Under the pieces are notes generated by a model, which saw only the letters and a program-made list of their open reading frames with translations, did no database searches and was not told the origin of the DNA. A stretch of DNA of 64,000 nucleotides from Beta vulgaris subsp. vulgaris (lineage: Eukaryota > Streptophyta > Magnoliopsida > Caryophyllales > Amaranthaceae): the NCBI RefSeq assembly GCF_026745355.1, contig NC_079206.1, positions 13,077,779 to 13,141,778 of the forward strand, given 5' to 3'. A program made the translations under genes and the position numbers. Shown here one piece after another: positions 24,430 to 34,617 of this stretch (positions are counted from its first letter, which is position 1; every line of letters starts with the position of its first letter).

Positions 24430-24780
24430 ACTACTACAAAAATTCTATTTACTAACACATTTCTTAAACATAGCAAACCATTGATTATATAAAACCGGTC
24501 TCTTATGTTTTACTATTTGAGTCATTGAGAAAGCTATTGTGAGATAGGAGACTGCTTCTCACTAAAACCAGTTTCATATTTCATTTTTTTTGTTACAATT
24601 TTTTAAACATAATACTAGTGTACATGCTATACACTCTACTTATTGTGAGATAAGAGACTATTTCTAACTAAAACCGATTTCCTTGAAATAATTTAATTCA
24701 ATTTTTTAACAAAATACTATATACTATATCTATACGTGCTACTGTACTTTTTATTTTTAGAATTGTTTTCCCTCCTTGCA
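24430..24780. mobile_element. Possible CACTA-type terminus and non-coding body
   Basis: CACTACTACAAAAATTCTAT at 24430 matches the canonical CACTA transposon end. The following 300 bases repeat words such as GTGAGATARGAGACT and CTAACTAAAACC. The opposite end was not found, so extent and completeness are unknown. Confidence 0.4.
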
Positions 24781-24916
24781 GCAACAAATAAGGAACATCC
24801 CTTTTTTCTAAAAAAACCATACCAGCTGTTCAGTATTCCTCTCTTTAACTTCCTTCGCGCTCTCTCTCTCGTTTTTGCCAAATTCTAGGGTTTTGCCGAG
24901 CATCCAAGACTCTCTC

Positions 24917-24964
24917 ATGGCATCAAAGCGTATCCTCAAGGAACTCCGACTTCATGCAGTGCTG
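24917..24964 (+). pseudogene. First exon of a UBC8/10-type ubiquitin-conjugating E2, internally deleted
   Basis: ATG at 24917 gives MASKRILKEL, the invariant start of the plant UBC8/UBC10 group. The exon's expected last residues, TSCSAG, are present at 24946-24964 just before GTAAAT but in another frame, because about 24 bases (DLQKDPP in the family) are missing. A leader with CTAGGGTTTTGCC precedes the ATG. No further E2 exon, and hence no catalytic Cys, is found downstream. The small size limits certainty. Confidence 0.6.
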
Positions 24965-25316
24965 GTAAATTCTCTATTTCTCCTCCATTTTTCGTCTTTC
25001 CTATCTTCAAAGTTTTTCGCTTTTATAAACTCCGTCTCAAATTCGATGAAATTCGTTCCCAATTTGAGGAGAATTAGTTAAATTGATTATTTAAATTTGT
25101 TGTCGCTGCATTATCACTTTTTTTTTTTTTTTTTTTTTTTTGAGGGGAGCTGCATTATCACTTCTAGTTATATGCGAAAAACAGGTTAAATTGATTATTT
25201 AAACTATGTTATCGCTGCATTATCACTTCTAGTTAAATTGATGCCAGATCCTTGTGTTATCTCGATCTTGATTTTCAAAAATGTCCTGACATTCATGTCA
25301 TGTAATGTTTTTTTAG

Positions 25317-25552
25317 GTTCTATGACCAGATGCCAGAGCCCAGGTGGGTTATATCTATGGGAAGCTGTGCAAATGGAGGTGGATAATATCATTATTCATA
25401 CTCTGTTGTTCGAGGTTGTGGCCGGCTTTTTTCCAGTGGATATCTATGTCCCTGGCTGCCCACTAACAGCTGAGGCCTTGCTTTATGGACTTTTGCAGCT
25501 ACAGAAGAAAATTAAGAGGTGCAAGGATTTACTTCACTGGTGGACCAAGTGA
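25317..25552 (+). pseudogene. Fragment of mitochondrial complex I subunit NDUFS7 (PSST/20 kDa)
   Basis: After an AG acceptor the frame reads [20 protein letters not shown], then a TAA (25384-25386) where the family has Tyr, then [11 protein letters not shown]. An extra T in a T-run near 25430 shifts the frame. The next frame continues [26 protein letters not shown] and HWWTK to a stop at 25552. The Cys residues that bind Fe-S cluster N2 (GSCANGGG and VPGCP contexts) are visible. The real protein is the nuclear-encoded quinone-site subunit. This copy lacks the N-terminal half including the presequence, and cannot be translated through. Confidence 0.88.
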
Positions 25553-26140
25553 GCACATTTTGCTTATATTCCTTTGACATGGCTGTAGTTTGGCGAGATA
25601 ATAATTTGTGTAGTGTATGCTGGCTTGTTATGGCCAAGGGTCATTCATGATATCTGAAGAAACCCCTTGAAATTACTCTGAATTGTAATGTCCAGTTGTG
25701 GTTTTTTACTGTATCTGATGAGAGGTTTATATGTTCTTTTAGTTTTCTCAATTCCAGATTTTTTAAAAAAATATTGAAATTCTATGTGTTATTTTGCTTT
25801 CTGGCTGAAGTGAAGCTATCCTTTGGTTTGTATCTGGGTTAAGGATGAAGAGAACCTTTGATAAAAATTCAGTCTTCTAATAAGATTCTGTAACTTTATT
25901 TGTATGTTCAGTAGTATATTTTTAGTATACATTCGCTTGATCTCCTGCATTCAGTAGTTATTTCCCCTTCTTTTCAAGGACTTAAATTTGTGAACTTTGG
26001 TAGTTTGACGAGAATTCTAGATTGACAACAGTAATTTCAACTATGGCCGGTATCCTTAAGGTATCCTCTACCTTTGTGCTAGTTAGTAATCTCTCTTGTA
26101 TGTTCCTTTTATCTTCAAGTATGCTGTGTTAGAATTTTTT

Positions 26141-27390
26141 GATCTTCTCAGAGGCCTTTCTGCTGATTCCGAAGACACTATCAGAGCATCTATAGATGCT
26201 TTGGGAAAGCATGAATTTATTAACTATTTTGGTCTACAGGTATTTCTGCTGCTTGTCTATGTTACCGCTTAATTAATTTTTTTTTTTTTTGCGTTTGTGG
26301 TTTTCTCTTATGTGCTTCCTATAATTCTTCTCAAGGTAATGAGAGTGTAGACTGCTGAGCTAAAGTCCCTCATACTCTGTGACCTCTAGGAACTATTTGG
26401 CTCACTTTTTCTTTCCTAGGAAAATGTTACACTTTTGTTTTTTCTATTAATGTTGATGATATGTAAACTAATTAGAACAACATATCCATGTATAATTACA
26501 GAGGTTTGGAAGAGGCTCAGTACCAACTCATCTTATTCGGAGCAGCTTACTTCGTGGAGAGTGGAAAGCTGCAGTTGATTTAATTCTTGATCCAAGGGAG
26601 GGGGATATCCTTGCTTTTAATTCTAAATTGTACTGGACGATTGATCTTGTTAACTTCTTTCAGTTGTACTATATTTTGAAACAACAAGAGTCTTCCTTGA
26701 CAAAGATATTGCATTACAAAGGGAAGCTGTAAGAAAGATTCGAGAACATTACAAGGAAAGCAATGATGTTGAAGGAGCACTGAGGCGATTACCACATAAT
26801 ATATGGTTGCGAAAAGATCTGTTGTAAGTGCATGTGTACTAACCCTGAGGAGTGTGTTTTACTGGATTCATATGTTCTATGCTATTACATTATGTAGTTG
26901 TTCAATTTTCTTTTCTAACAGGTGTGCATTAGTTTGGGATGATGGATGCTCTTTGATTTATTATATTTGTTTGACGAACAGTTTGATGCTACTAAAAGGA
27001 TGTTTGTGTTTTTTATTGCTAAATTTAAACCTCTTTGAATGTTAAAAATTGACTTATGATCTCATATTGGAGATTCTTGATTTCATGTGTCCAAACCTTG
27101 AAGGTGCATCCCTGTCATTCTTTTTTGTGTGGTTGTTTGCAGTGTGATTCGATAAAATAATCTTTCATACAATAATTAGTTTAGAATTGAAAGAGACTAT
27201 TGCATAACTATAAATCTGTTAAGCAGGTTGATTGTGTAGGTTCATTAGCCTTGCAATTACGTCATATTCTATAATAATGAAAACTGAAACTGTGACATAT
27301 GTTCTACTATTTCGCTGTTCAGGTATGTGCACAGTTACCAAAGCTACCTGTGGAACCACGCAACAAGCATTAGAGTGCAGAAGTATGGTA
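26141..27390 (+). pseudogene. PUS7/TruD-type pseudouridine synthase gene fragment
   Basis: Four exon-like pieces: 26141-26239 (LRGLSADSEDTIRAS, DALGKHEFINYFGLQ), 26502-26602 (RFGRGSVPTHLI, LLRGEWKAAVDLILDPREG), about 26699-26824 (IREHYKESNDVEGALRRLP) and 27323-27390 (YVHSYQSYLWNHATSIRVQK). These match the middle of eukaryotic PUS7/TruD enzymes, which isomerise U in tRNA and mRNA. NYFGLQRFG and YVHSYQSYLWN are TruD signature segments. The N-terminal catalytic Asp region and the C-terminus are missing. The last piece is cut by a Stowaway MITE inserted right after the codons for QKYG. The 26602-26699 join is not clean. Confidence 0.82.
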
Positions 27391-27675
27391 CTCCCTCCGT
27401 CCCAATTTATTTGCTACATTTTGCCATTTAGGTGTGTCTCAATTTATTTGCTACATTTGCAAATATTTCCATATATAGTACATAGGTCCCACACTTTTTT
27501 ACAAATTTGCCATCACTCCCTCCTTGGTTTTTGTAAATATTTCCATATATAGTACATATGTCCCACAATTTACCTATTTGCTTTTTTTGTTAATTCTTGT
27601 TATGGCAATGGTCCCCACTCCCTCCTTGGTCTTTGTGATAAAGTGAATGTAGCAAATAAATTGTGACGGAGGGAG
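27391..27675. mobile_element. Stowaway MITE inserted in the PUS7-like exon
   Basis: Ends CTCCCTCCGTCCCAATTTAT and ATAAATTGTGACGGAGGGAG are inverted copies, flanked by TA at 27389-27390 and 27676-27677. 285 bases. An internal repeat of TTTGCTACATTTGC and ATTTCCATATATAGTACATA is present. The CTCCCTCCGT terminus and TA duplication are diagnostic of Stowaway. Confidence 0.88.
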
Positions 27676-27869
27676 TATGTGGTTTGCTACCTTTATATGT
27701 GATGTTTGCAGAAAATTATGTCGTATCCTACTTGCCTTCTTGATAATTTGTTTCTTACACTATATATCCATACCCATATCCATATCCATACCTATTAAAA
27801 AGTGGGAAATTGAGAAACTGTAGCTTAGTAACAGTGGACTGACCATTTTACCCTTGCAATTTTGTTTAA

Positions 27870-28160
27870 TTGTTGTTCTACCCTTTCTTGCATGTGGTGT
27901 TGATCTTTTCCAGTAACGCTTCCTCCTCCCCAGTCCCGATTTCCCCTCTTTCACCTCATGAAACCCCCATTTCCCCCTCTCTCTTCGCATCTCTTCTCAC
28001 CCTCCGTCGCCGCTCGCTCGCTGGAGCTTCTCTCACCTTTTCTGATATTGAGAAAGACGAGGAAATGCGAAAGAATGTTGACGAAATTAACGGCGAATTT
28101 CCTAGAATTATTAACATCTCAAGCGGCTTTCGATTATTGCCTTTATATTTTAAGAGTTAG
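27870..28160 (+). CDS. Unassigned first-exon-like open frame
   Basis: A C-rich stretch (27905-28035) like a plant leader or transit-peptide region is followed by an open frame containing FSDIEKDEEMRKNVDEINGE and PRIINISSGF. I do not recognise the family. The base composition differs from the AT-rich surroundings, as expected for coding or leader DNA. It may be another captured 5' end, but this is inference only. Confidence 0.3.
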   Translation: MLFYPFLHVVLIFSSNASSSPVPISPLSPHETPISPSLFASLLTLRRRSLAGASLTFSDIEKDEEMRKNVDEINGEFPRIINISSGFRLLPLYFKS

Positions 28161-28208
28161 TCAATTTTATCTCTAATCTTTAATTTCCATGAAATTTCAA
28201 TTCTTTTA

Positions 28209-28600
28209 TGCTATGTTTGGATAGCAAGATATCATTTCAAATCCTGTATTTGGATGAAATCTATTGTTTGGATGGCATGGAATTTGAAATTATGGAATTC
28301 GCCCAAATTCATATCAAAAGCCTATATTAGTAGAATTTCAAATTCAAGCTATTACCTTGTCATTTGAAATTCTCTCCTCATACATGGCCCAACTCCATGA
28401 GTAAACCCACACTTTCTAATATTTTTTTCTCTCTCCTTTAGTAAACCCACACTTTTTCTCTCTCCTCTATTAAACTTCTATTTCTCTCTCCTATATCAAA
28501 CCCCCTTTACAAAATAGTGATTAGGAATTGAAATACAAACTTTAAATTCCAAATTTCAATTCCATTATTTGAAATGAAATACAAGTTTCCAAACACTACC
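28209..28600. mobile_element. Possible Harbinger-like MITE
   Basis: The left TGCTATGTTTGGATAGC and right TTTCCAAACACTACC are imperfect inverted copies of the TGTTTGG type. TTA flanks both sides (28206-28208 and 28601-28603). The sequence between is AT-rich and non-coding. The termini are imperfect, so the call is tentative. Confidence 0.45.
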
Positions 28601-28787
28601 TTAGTTAGATTATTTGTTTATTTGCTATTTGTTTTAGATCTTGTGATGATTTTTCGAATTTGCTAGAATTAAGATCTAATTTCTCATGGATTTTTTAGGG
28701 TTTCGTGTTTTTCCCAAGATCTGGTTACTTATAGTTCGAATTTTGGAGTTTCATCATTATCTGTCTCTTTTCTCTTGTTCACATGTC

Positions 28788-29620
28788 GCATTCGTGGGAT
28801 TTATCACTGGTACAACTTTCCTACGGACAAGGCTACATGCTATAGATGTGACTTATGGAAATCTCTATCTTAACTGCCTCTACTATGGGGTTGTACATAT
28901 GATGTTTAATGGACTTTCAGAGTTGTCTCTCATGATAACTCGACTCCCCGTCTTTTACAAGCAAAGAGACAATTGCTTCTATCCTGCTTGGGCATGGTCA
29001 CTTTCGAGCTGGCTTCTGCGTGTGCCATATTCTGTCCTTGAATCTGTTGTTTGGACATGCGTTGTGTATTACACAGTTGGATTTGCTCCTGCAACTGAAA
29101 GGTACATCCAACTTAATAAAACTTCGTCTAGACTTGTAGAAAGAAAACAAAAAAAAACTAAAATATGAATATTTGTTTGGGAAATTCCCACTGGTAACCC
29201 TGTACTATGGAACAATTGCAATAGTAAACCGTTTTTCTTTTGAGTTTCAAAAATAACCCTATACTTAGTAATATTATACAACTGTGACATTAATGATGGT
29301 TTAATCGTTACTTCAACCATTAGTATTATTAGATTTTTTCTTCACTGTGATGAAGTATTGAAGAACATTTTATTTGTATTAGTTAATGTTGGTTAATCTG
29401 GGTTAGGTAAACCAATAATACTAATGGTTGAAGTAACGATTAAACCATCATTAATGTCACAGTTGTATAATATTACTAAGTATAAGGTTATTTTTGAAAC
29501 TCAAAAGAAACACGATTTACCATTGCAATTGTTCCATAGTACAGGGTTACCAGTGGGAATTTCCCTATCTGTTTTTCCTACAGATTTTTCCGTTTTATGC
29601 TGCTGCTATTTAGGGATGTT
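28788..29620 (+). pseudogene. PDR-type ABCG transporter transmembrane fragment
   Basis: Exon 28788-29101 encodes [52 protein letters not shown] and [11 protein letters not shown], the ABC2-type membrane domain after the first ATPase of full-size pleiotropic-drug-resistance ABCG proteins. A GT donor at 29102 and an AG acceptor before 29584 join it to RFFRFMLLLF, the expected next residues, after which homology fades. Both nucleotide-binding domains are missing. The intron carries a Mutator-like foldback MITE. The exon itself has no stop, so the fragment is young or recently captured. Confidence 0.85.
29179..29565. mobile_element. Mutator-like foldback MITE in the ABCG intron
   Basis: About 155-base inverted arms (29179-29333 and 29411-29565) start GGGAAATTCCCACTGG and end CCAGTGGGAATTTCCC. 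The flanks are TATTTGTTT (29170-29178) and TATCTGTTT (29566-29574), a 9-base target duplication with one mismatch. Long inverted repeats with a 9-base duplication fit Mutator-like MITEs. No transposase frame. Confidence 0.8.
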
Positions 29621-31539
29621 GTTGCCCTGCGTTTCTACTGGCGTTGTTGTTGTTACCCTTGCTTGTTGGTTGATTCTATGCTTCATTTGTTTGCAGAAGG
29701 GTCTGTTTTGATCATTAGATAGATGTGACTTTTGTTGTAAATTTTAATGTTGATACAATTATGATGTTGTGTTTATTCAAATTGATATGTTATTACACTT
29801 TGCCATCTAATTTTAACACTTTGCAGTTCATACATATATCTAAGAAATTTCAGTGAACCTATCAGTTCAGAATTGTCTTAGTTCTCACTTCATCTTAGTC
29901 TTATACTAACACTCACTTGAAAAGCATTAGTGTGTTTTAACAACAATCATAAATATGAAATATTAGAAATTGCAAAACTGAAATTTAGGCAAACTATAAT
30001 CAGAAAAGTTCGTAAACCCTCAAATCATGGTTTTGTAATGCCTGTAAAACTTTTGGAAATATTGGGGTAATTAATCAAAATGGAGTATAAAAAGATTGAA
30101 TTCCTGGACTTCCGTGTTTTCATTTTACTGGTAAGAAACTTCTTATGCTCATGGGTTGCCGAGAAATACCTTTGGTAGTTGTATGATGCTTGAGATAACA
30201 AGTTGGTAATACAGTTCAAATTTTCCCATTAACTCATCATAGTGGTTTACTGGTTTCGATGAGAAGTGTTCATATCTATACTATACACCATCCATGTGCT
30301 ATTAATTAATCATACCAGTGAATCCAAGATTTCACTTATTCCTAATTGTTATGGCAACAGGTCATTCTATGCTCTTATTCAAGCCTTTCTCGAGAGGGAA
30401 ATTCCTATTTTCTTGATACATGCCGACACACAAAAGGTAATTTTTATTCACTCCTCAAATCCCCCATTCCTTCCATTTCGTTTAGTTTATGACGTAGCAG
30501 ATTGCATTTTGATTAGGTAAGTGATAAATTTTTAGTTGCATCATGATAGCTCTCTAATGAAATGATCTCCTTATACGTTAAGAATCTTGGTCGTTGCTTA
30601 TTTTTTGGATTATTCTGGCTAGAGAAGCTTATCTAATGTTAATAATGAGGTCTAAAGGGATGGGGATTAGGGGCGGGGGAAGAGGTAGGCTAATTCTTCT
30701 AAGTTGTTTTTTGGAACGAGCAAATTGCTTCTAAATCTCTGATTCACGAGGTTCGTTAGGAGAGTTAGATCAGTGTTTTATGAAACGTAATCGGGATTAT
30801 CAGGGCCGTCTTAAACATTTAAGAGACCCTGTTCTAGTTTTAGAATTGGACCCCTAGTATCAATATTTTTTTCTTTTGCAGTTTAGATGATACAAAAAAT
30901 TTGTTTATAATATTACAATTATATATCTATATTCTCGCAAATCAAAAGACGAAAACCTCAAACTAATTTGAAATTATATATAACAACTCAAAACAAAACA
31001 AGCTTTTCTTGATCTTTTAAATAAAGATAACTTTAATAATTTTACTATTTCAACCTAAAAAGGTACTATAAAAAAGAGAATTATGTAAATGAAGTAGCTA
31101 AACCTATGAACTAGTAAACTTGTGGTCTCAAATTCTTCGGTTCTTCTCAGGCGTATGTACTTATCTTTTGCAATTTTCAATATAAAGTGACAAAGATAGA
31201 AGGTGGTGGACTGGTTGTAAAATTCATATGTACTTATCTTTTGCAATTTTCAAATTTTTATGTCCAATAATTTGTCTAATATCTGCTTCTTGATGTTGTA
31301 GTTTACATTGTTGTGTGGAAATGGATACATACTTGAATATTTGAATTCTGTACAGATCTTTACAGTCTTGACTTTGAACTTGGAAGGAATTAGTCACCTT
31401 GATTTGCATTTCATCATAGTAGAAAAGCTATCATTTAAAGCCCTCAAACATTTTTTTTGTGATTGCTGGAGCTTGTGTTGCCTCAAAAATTGTGGTTTAA
31501 GCTTACTTTCGACTCTGATATGTTGTGCTTATGTGTCAG

Positions 31540-31893
31540 CTATCTGAATTGCATCAGTTGATGCTTGAGGCTGCTGAAATATTGAATATTGAGCCTCCCG
31601 ATTTGTATGTTCGCCAGAACCCTGCACCAAATGCTTATACTTTAGCTATTAGTGGCAAAAGGCCATTTGTTGTTGTGCACACAAGTCTTATCTAGCTTTT
31701 GTCACGAAAAGAGTTGCAGGCATTAACATCATATTGTATTCCTTACTTCTCCTGTAGTCCTGTCCCATTTCCCCTTTTGTCTAATTCTTCATCTCTGGGC
31801 TCTGATAGAAGTGTTGGGTCATCTTAAATGTGACCATGGATTATGGCTGACATATGCGAACATCCTTGCCCTTGGGGCATACACCATACCTCG
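31540..31893 (+). pseudogene. Fragment of a plant M48-family metallopeptidase gene
   Basis: An exon after an AG acceptor reads LSELHQLMLEAAEILNIEPP, DLYVRQNPAPNAYTLAISGK and FVVVHTSLI, then TAG (31693-31695) where the family has Glu, then LLSRKELQ. A second exon near 31811 gives LGHLKCDHG, LWLTYANILALGAYTIP and a GT donor. This resembles a plant M48 peptidase family protein. The zinc motif HExxH should straddle the exon junction, but the HE half is absent and only LGHLKCDHG remains. With a stop and half the active site missing, it is non-functional. Confidence 0.75.
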
Positions 31894-33308
31894 TAAGTTC
31901 ATAATTTTGTCGTTGAAAAGTTTAAAAGTGCTTCTCTATTTTTGTTGCAATACCTGCACCACTGCATGGATACACACAAAATAGTTTACATAGTTTCTAT
32001 TTTACTTGGGATAGATAGCAATTTTGAAAAGGGGGGGGGGGGGAGAGGGAGGGAGAGAGTGAGGGAAGGGAAGGGAGAGGGAGAATTTCCTGTACTCGAT
32101 ACAGGTATGCGCCATATCTACGAATTTACTTCATTGCTTTGGGTCCTCATACTTGGTTTATTGAAATGTGTTTTAAAATTTCTGGTGAATTTGATGTAGC
32201 CAATTAAGGTTTATTTCAGAGTTGAGGCTTGGCAATGTTTTTCAGCCGGCAATATTATTTCCAGGTGCGTTGTGCTATTCAAATTTAAACTTTTTTTAAT
32301 TCTTAATTCCTTGCTCTGAGAGTGACACAATTATATGTTTCTGTTGTTGAAACAATGTTATTGTTAAAATTTAAAATTTATGAATAACTAAACTGAGATT
32401 TAATTAGATATGTATGATCCTACATTTTGTTTGATTTTGGCCTGAAGCCACTAGGCTAGAAGCTGTTTTAGTTCTCTAAAATTTGCACTCCCACTGGCCA
32501 CTGTTCCATTTCTTTGTTGGCTTTTCAGCATAAGCTGTTACTGATAGGTATTAAATTTTCACCTTGCATATATATTTTTACAAGTTGAACTGGTAATGAC
32601 ATGCTAGAGTTGCACAATTGAGCTTCATGGAGCATGTAGCTGCTTGTGGCAAGCCTACGATGACATGAGACCAACAACTCTCACTCTCTTTATCTTCTTT
32701 GTTTCCTTTTTCCTACCTATTTACTTGTCTATACATGCTTGCTGCAGTAGTTCTCTGTTAATTTTGTATAATCTTTTGTCCAAGTTGTACATTGTCCTGA
32801 AAGTGTAAATTGTTTATTGTATAAGTTTTGCCACTGGAACTCACCTAAATCAGAGACCTGAATGCTTTTGTTGCTAGGAGAACTCGCTTTGTACTCTGTC
32901 TTTCTACTCCATTTATTTATTTTTGCTTGTTTTCATGCCCTCTTCGTGTGATAATCAAGCACTATTGTGATATGTGCTTTCCATGTGTAGCATAGAATTT
33001 GACAGAGACCACGAATTGTTTGCAACTGCAGGTGTCTCTAAGCTGATCAAAATTTTCGAGTTATCCTCTGTAAGGAATACTAATATTATAGTATTATAAT
33101 CTTACTTGGTTCTTGGAGAAAAAATAATTAAGTTTCCCACCTATGGATCGATATCTTATTATATTTTCTTTTCTTTCCTGTTTCTTTTATGGTTATACAA
33201 GATGTTGTGGAGTAGACGTTTACTGACCTTAGTATATTTCAATGTTTATTTTTTCATTTTATATCCTATATTATAATATTTTAAATTTTTATAATGTTAG
33301 TGTTTCAA

Positions 33309-33418
33309 AGCATATTAGCTCAAATGGTAGAGCAATGTGTCATTGCACATGGATGTAGGTTCAAGTCCTACATGTGCTAGAATAATTGTAATGACTTGTT
33401 TACCGCCAAAAAGGGAAA
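33309..33418 (+). mobile_element. tRNA-like sequence, probably a SINE head
   Basis: 33309-33378 folds as a near tRNA. A 7-base acceptor stem (AGCATAT with ATGTGCT), D stem GCTC/GAGC, A-box TAGCTCAAATGGTAGAGC, T stem GTAGG/CCTAC and B-box GGTTCAAGTCC are all present. The anticodon arm (ATGTG/CACAT) has a six-base loop, which is not normal. A tail rich in AATTGTAATGAC and GCCAAAAAGGGAAAAA follows. The pol III boxes, poor anticodon loop and A-rich tail fit a tRNA-derived SINE better than a working tRNA. No target duplication was confirmed. Confidence 0.5.
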
Positions 33419-34478
33419 AACTTAAGATAGGCCATTCATAAATCATTGTGGATACTCCTGTTTAAATTCATTAGAATATGTAATAATTTATAGCGGTTCC
33501 TCCTAACTGCTGCCAAATGGTGCCTTACCTATAAGTCTATAACAACACCTAGATCAACATCGGTTGGAAAAACCATTGTCCATAGCTATTTTCAGCCGTT
33601 GTCAAATGCAATTTTTGTAGTAATGTTGATATTAGTATCTTTCCGTCTACCTACTAATATTCTGAACTTCATGGTTAAAAAAGAAATTCAAGAATCTATT
33701 GTATCTTGAGATGTTGTTGGTTAAGTGTTTCATGTTAGGATCAAAATTAATTCCAATTTGCTTTCAAGATTGCGCTATGATTGTTTTGTGAGGTCTTCTC
33801 CTTGTCGATATAACTATTCGGGTATGCATGCCTCAAGTTCTGCTTAAATTTAGCCTATATATGTGTTCTTTTTTTCTAATTTTTTTTTGAAATTTTGTTT
33901 GGCACTTTTTTACATGTTGCTTTGGAATTCTTATTGAAGTTGGCGTGGACCATGGTTGCTTTGTAAACGTCTAAATGCTTATATAAGCTCAATAAATTTG
34001 TTGACATGAGTTTAGGAACATAATTAAGTTGTCAGAAAAATGTTCAGAAAACTATATGCCTTAAGGAAAGCAATCACAATATAATTTTAGTAAAGTAGAG
34101 TTATTATTGGTTTTTAGAGCACTTGAGCATTTGTAATGGTGCTAAATAACAATGAAGGTATTTTACTACTTAAAGTGCTTCATTAAATTGCAGAGGTTAA
34201 CGATAGTTCCTGGGATTGGCATTGGTCATGCCTTATTTACTTACCTTCCATTTTGCCAAGAAGGTCACTTCAAGCAAGCATGTGAGTTAGCTCCTATTTT
34301 TGTATGAACTCCTACATATGTTAACTGAATCTTCTTCCATATGCATTTGATAGTTGAAGTTCCATAAGCTCTAATTACGTGATTTAACAGTTGCAATACA
34401 TAATGAACACAGTATATATATACTTATTATATGCATTTGATGCAAATGGTTTTGAGTAATTGTTTACCTTATCTTCAG

Positions 34479-34617
34479 ATGCCCAAAGCTTGAGATTCTT
34501 TCAATCAAATGCAGTCAGTGTGTCTCTGATGCTGCTCTGATTGAGGTGGCCAAAAGGTGTTCTATGCTGAAAGAACTTGATATTAGCTACTGCCATGAGA
34601 TATCTCATATGATCTGA
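34479..34617 (+). pseudogene. F-box/LRR protein exon fragment
   Basis: After ATCTTCAG the frame reads CPKLEILSIKCSQCVSDAAL, IEVAKRCSMLKELDISYCHE and ISHMI, then TGA. The C-P-x-L-x-x-L-x-I and L-x-x-L-D-I-S-Y-C spacing is that of cysteine-containing leucine-rich repeats in plant F-box proteins, where they bind substrates of SCF ubiquitin ligases. Two repeats are present. The F-box and other repeats are not found. An exon-like stretch at 34196-34288 cannot be assigned. Confidence 0.65.

Noticed and set aside
30795..30960. CAGGGCCGTCTTAAAC, similar to a hAT-type terminus
   Set aside because: No matching inverted end or 8-base duplication was found.
33309..33378. Functional tRNA gene
   Set aside because: The anticodon arm has a six-base loop and no sensible anticodon, so it is a tRNA-derived sequence.
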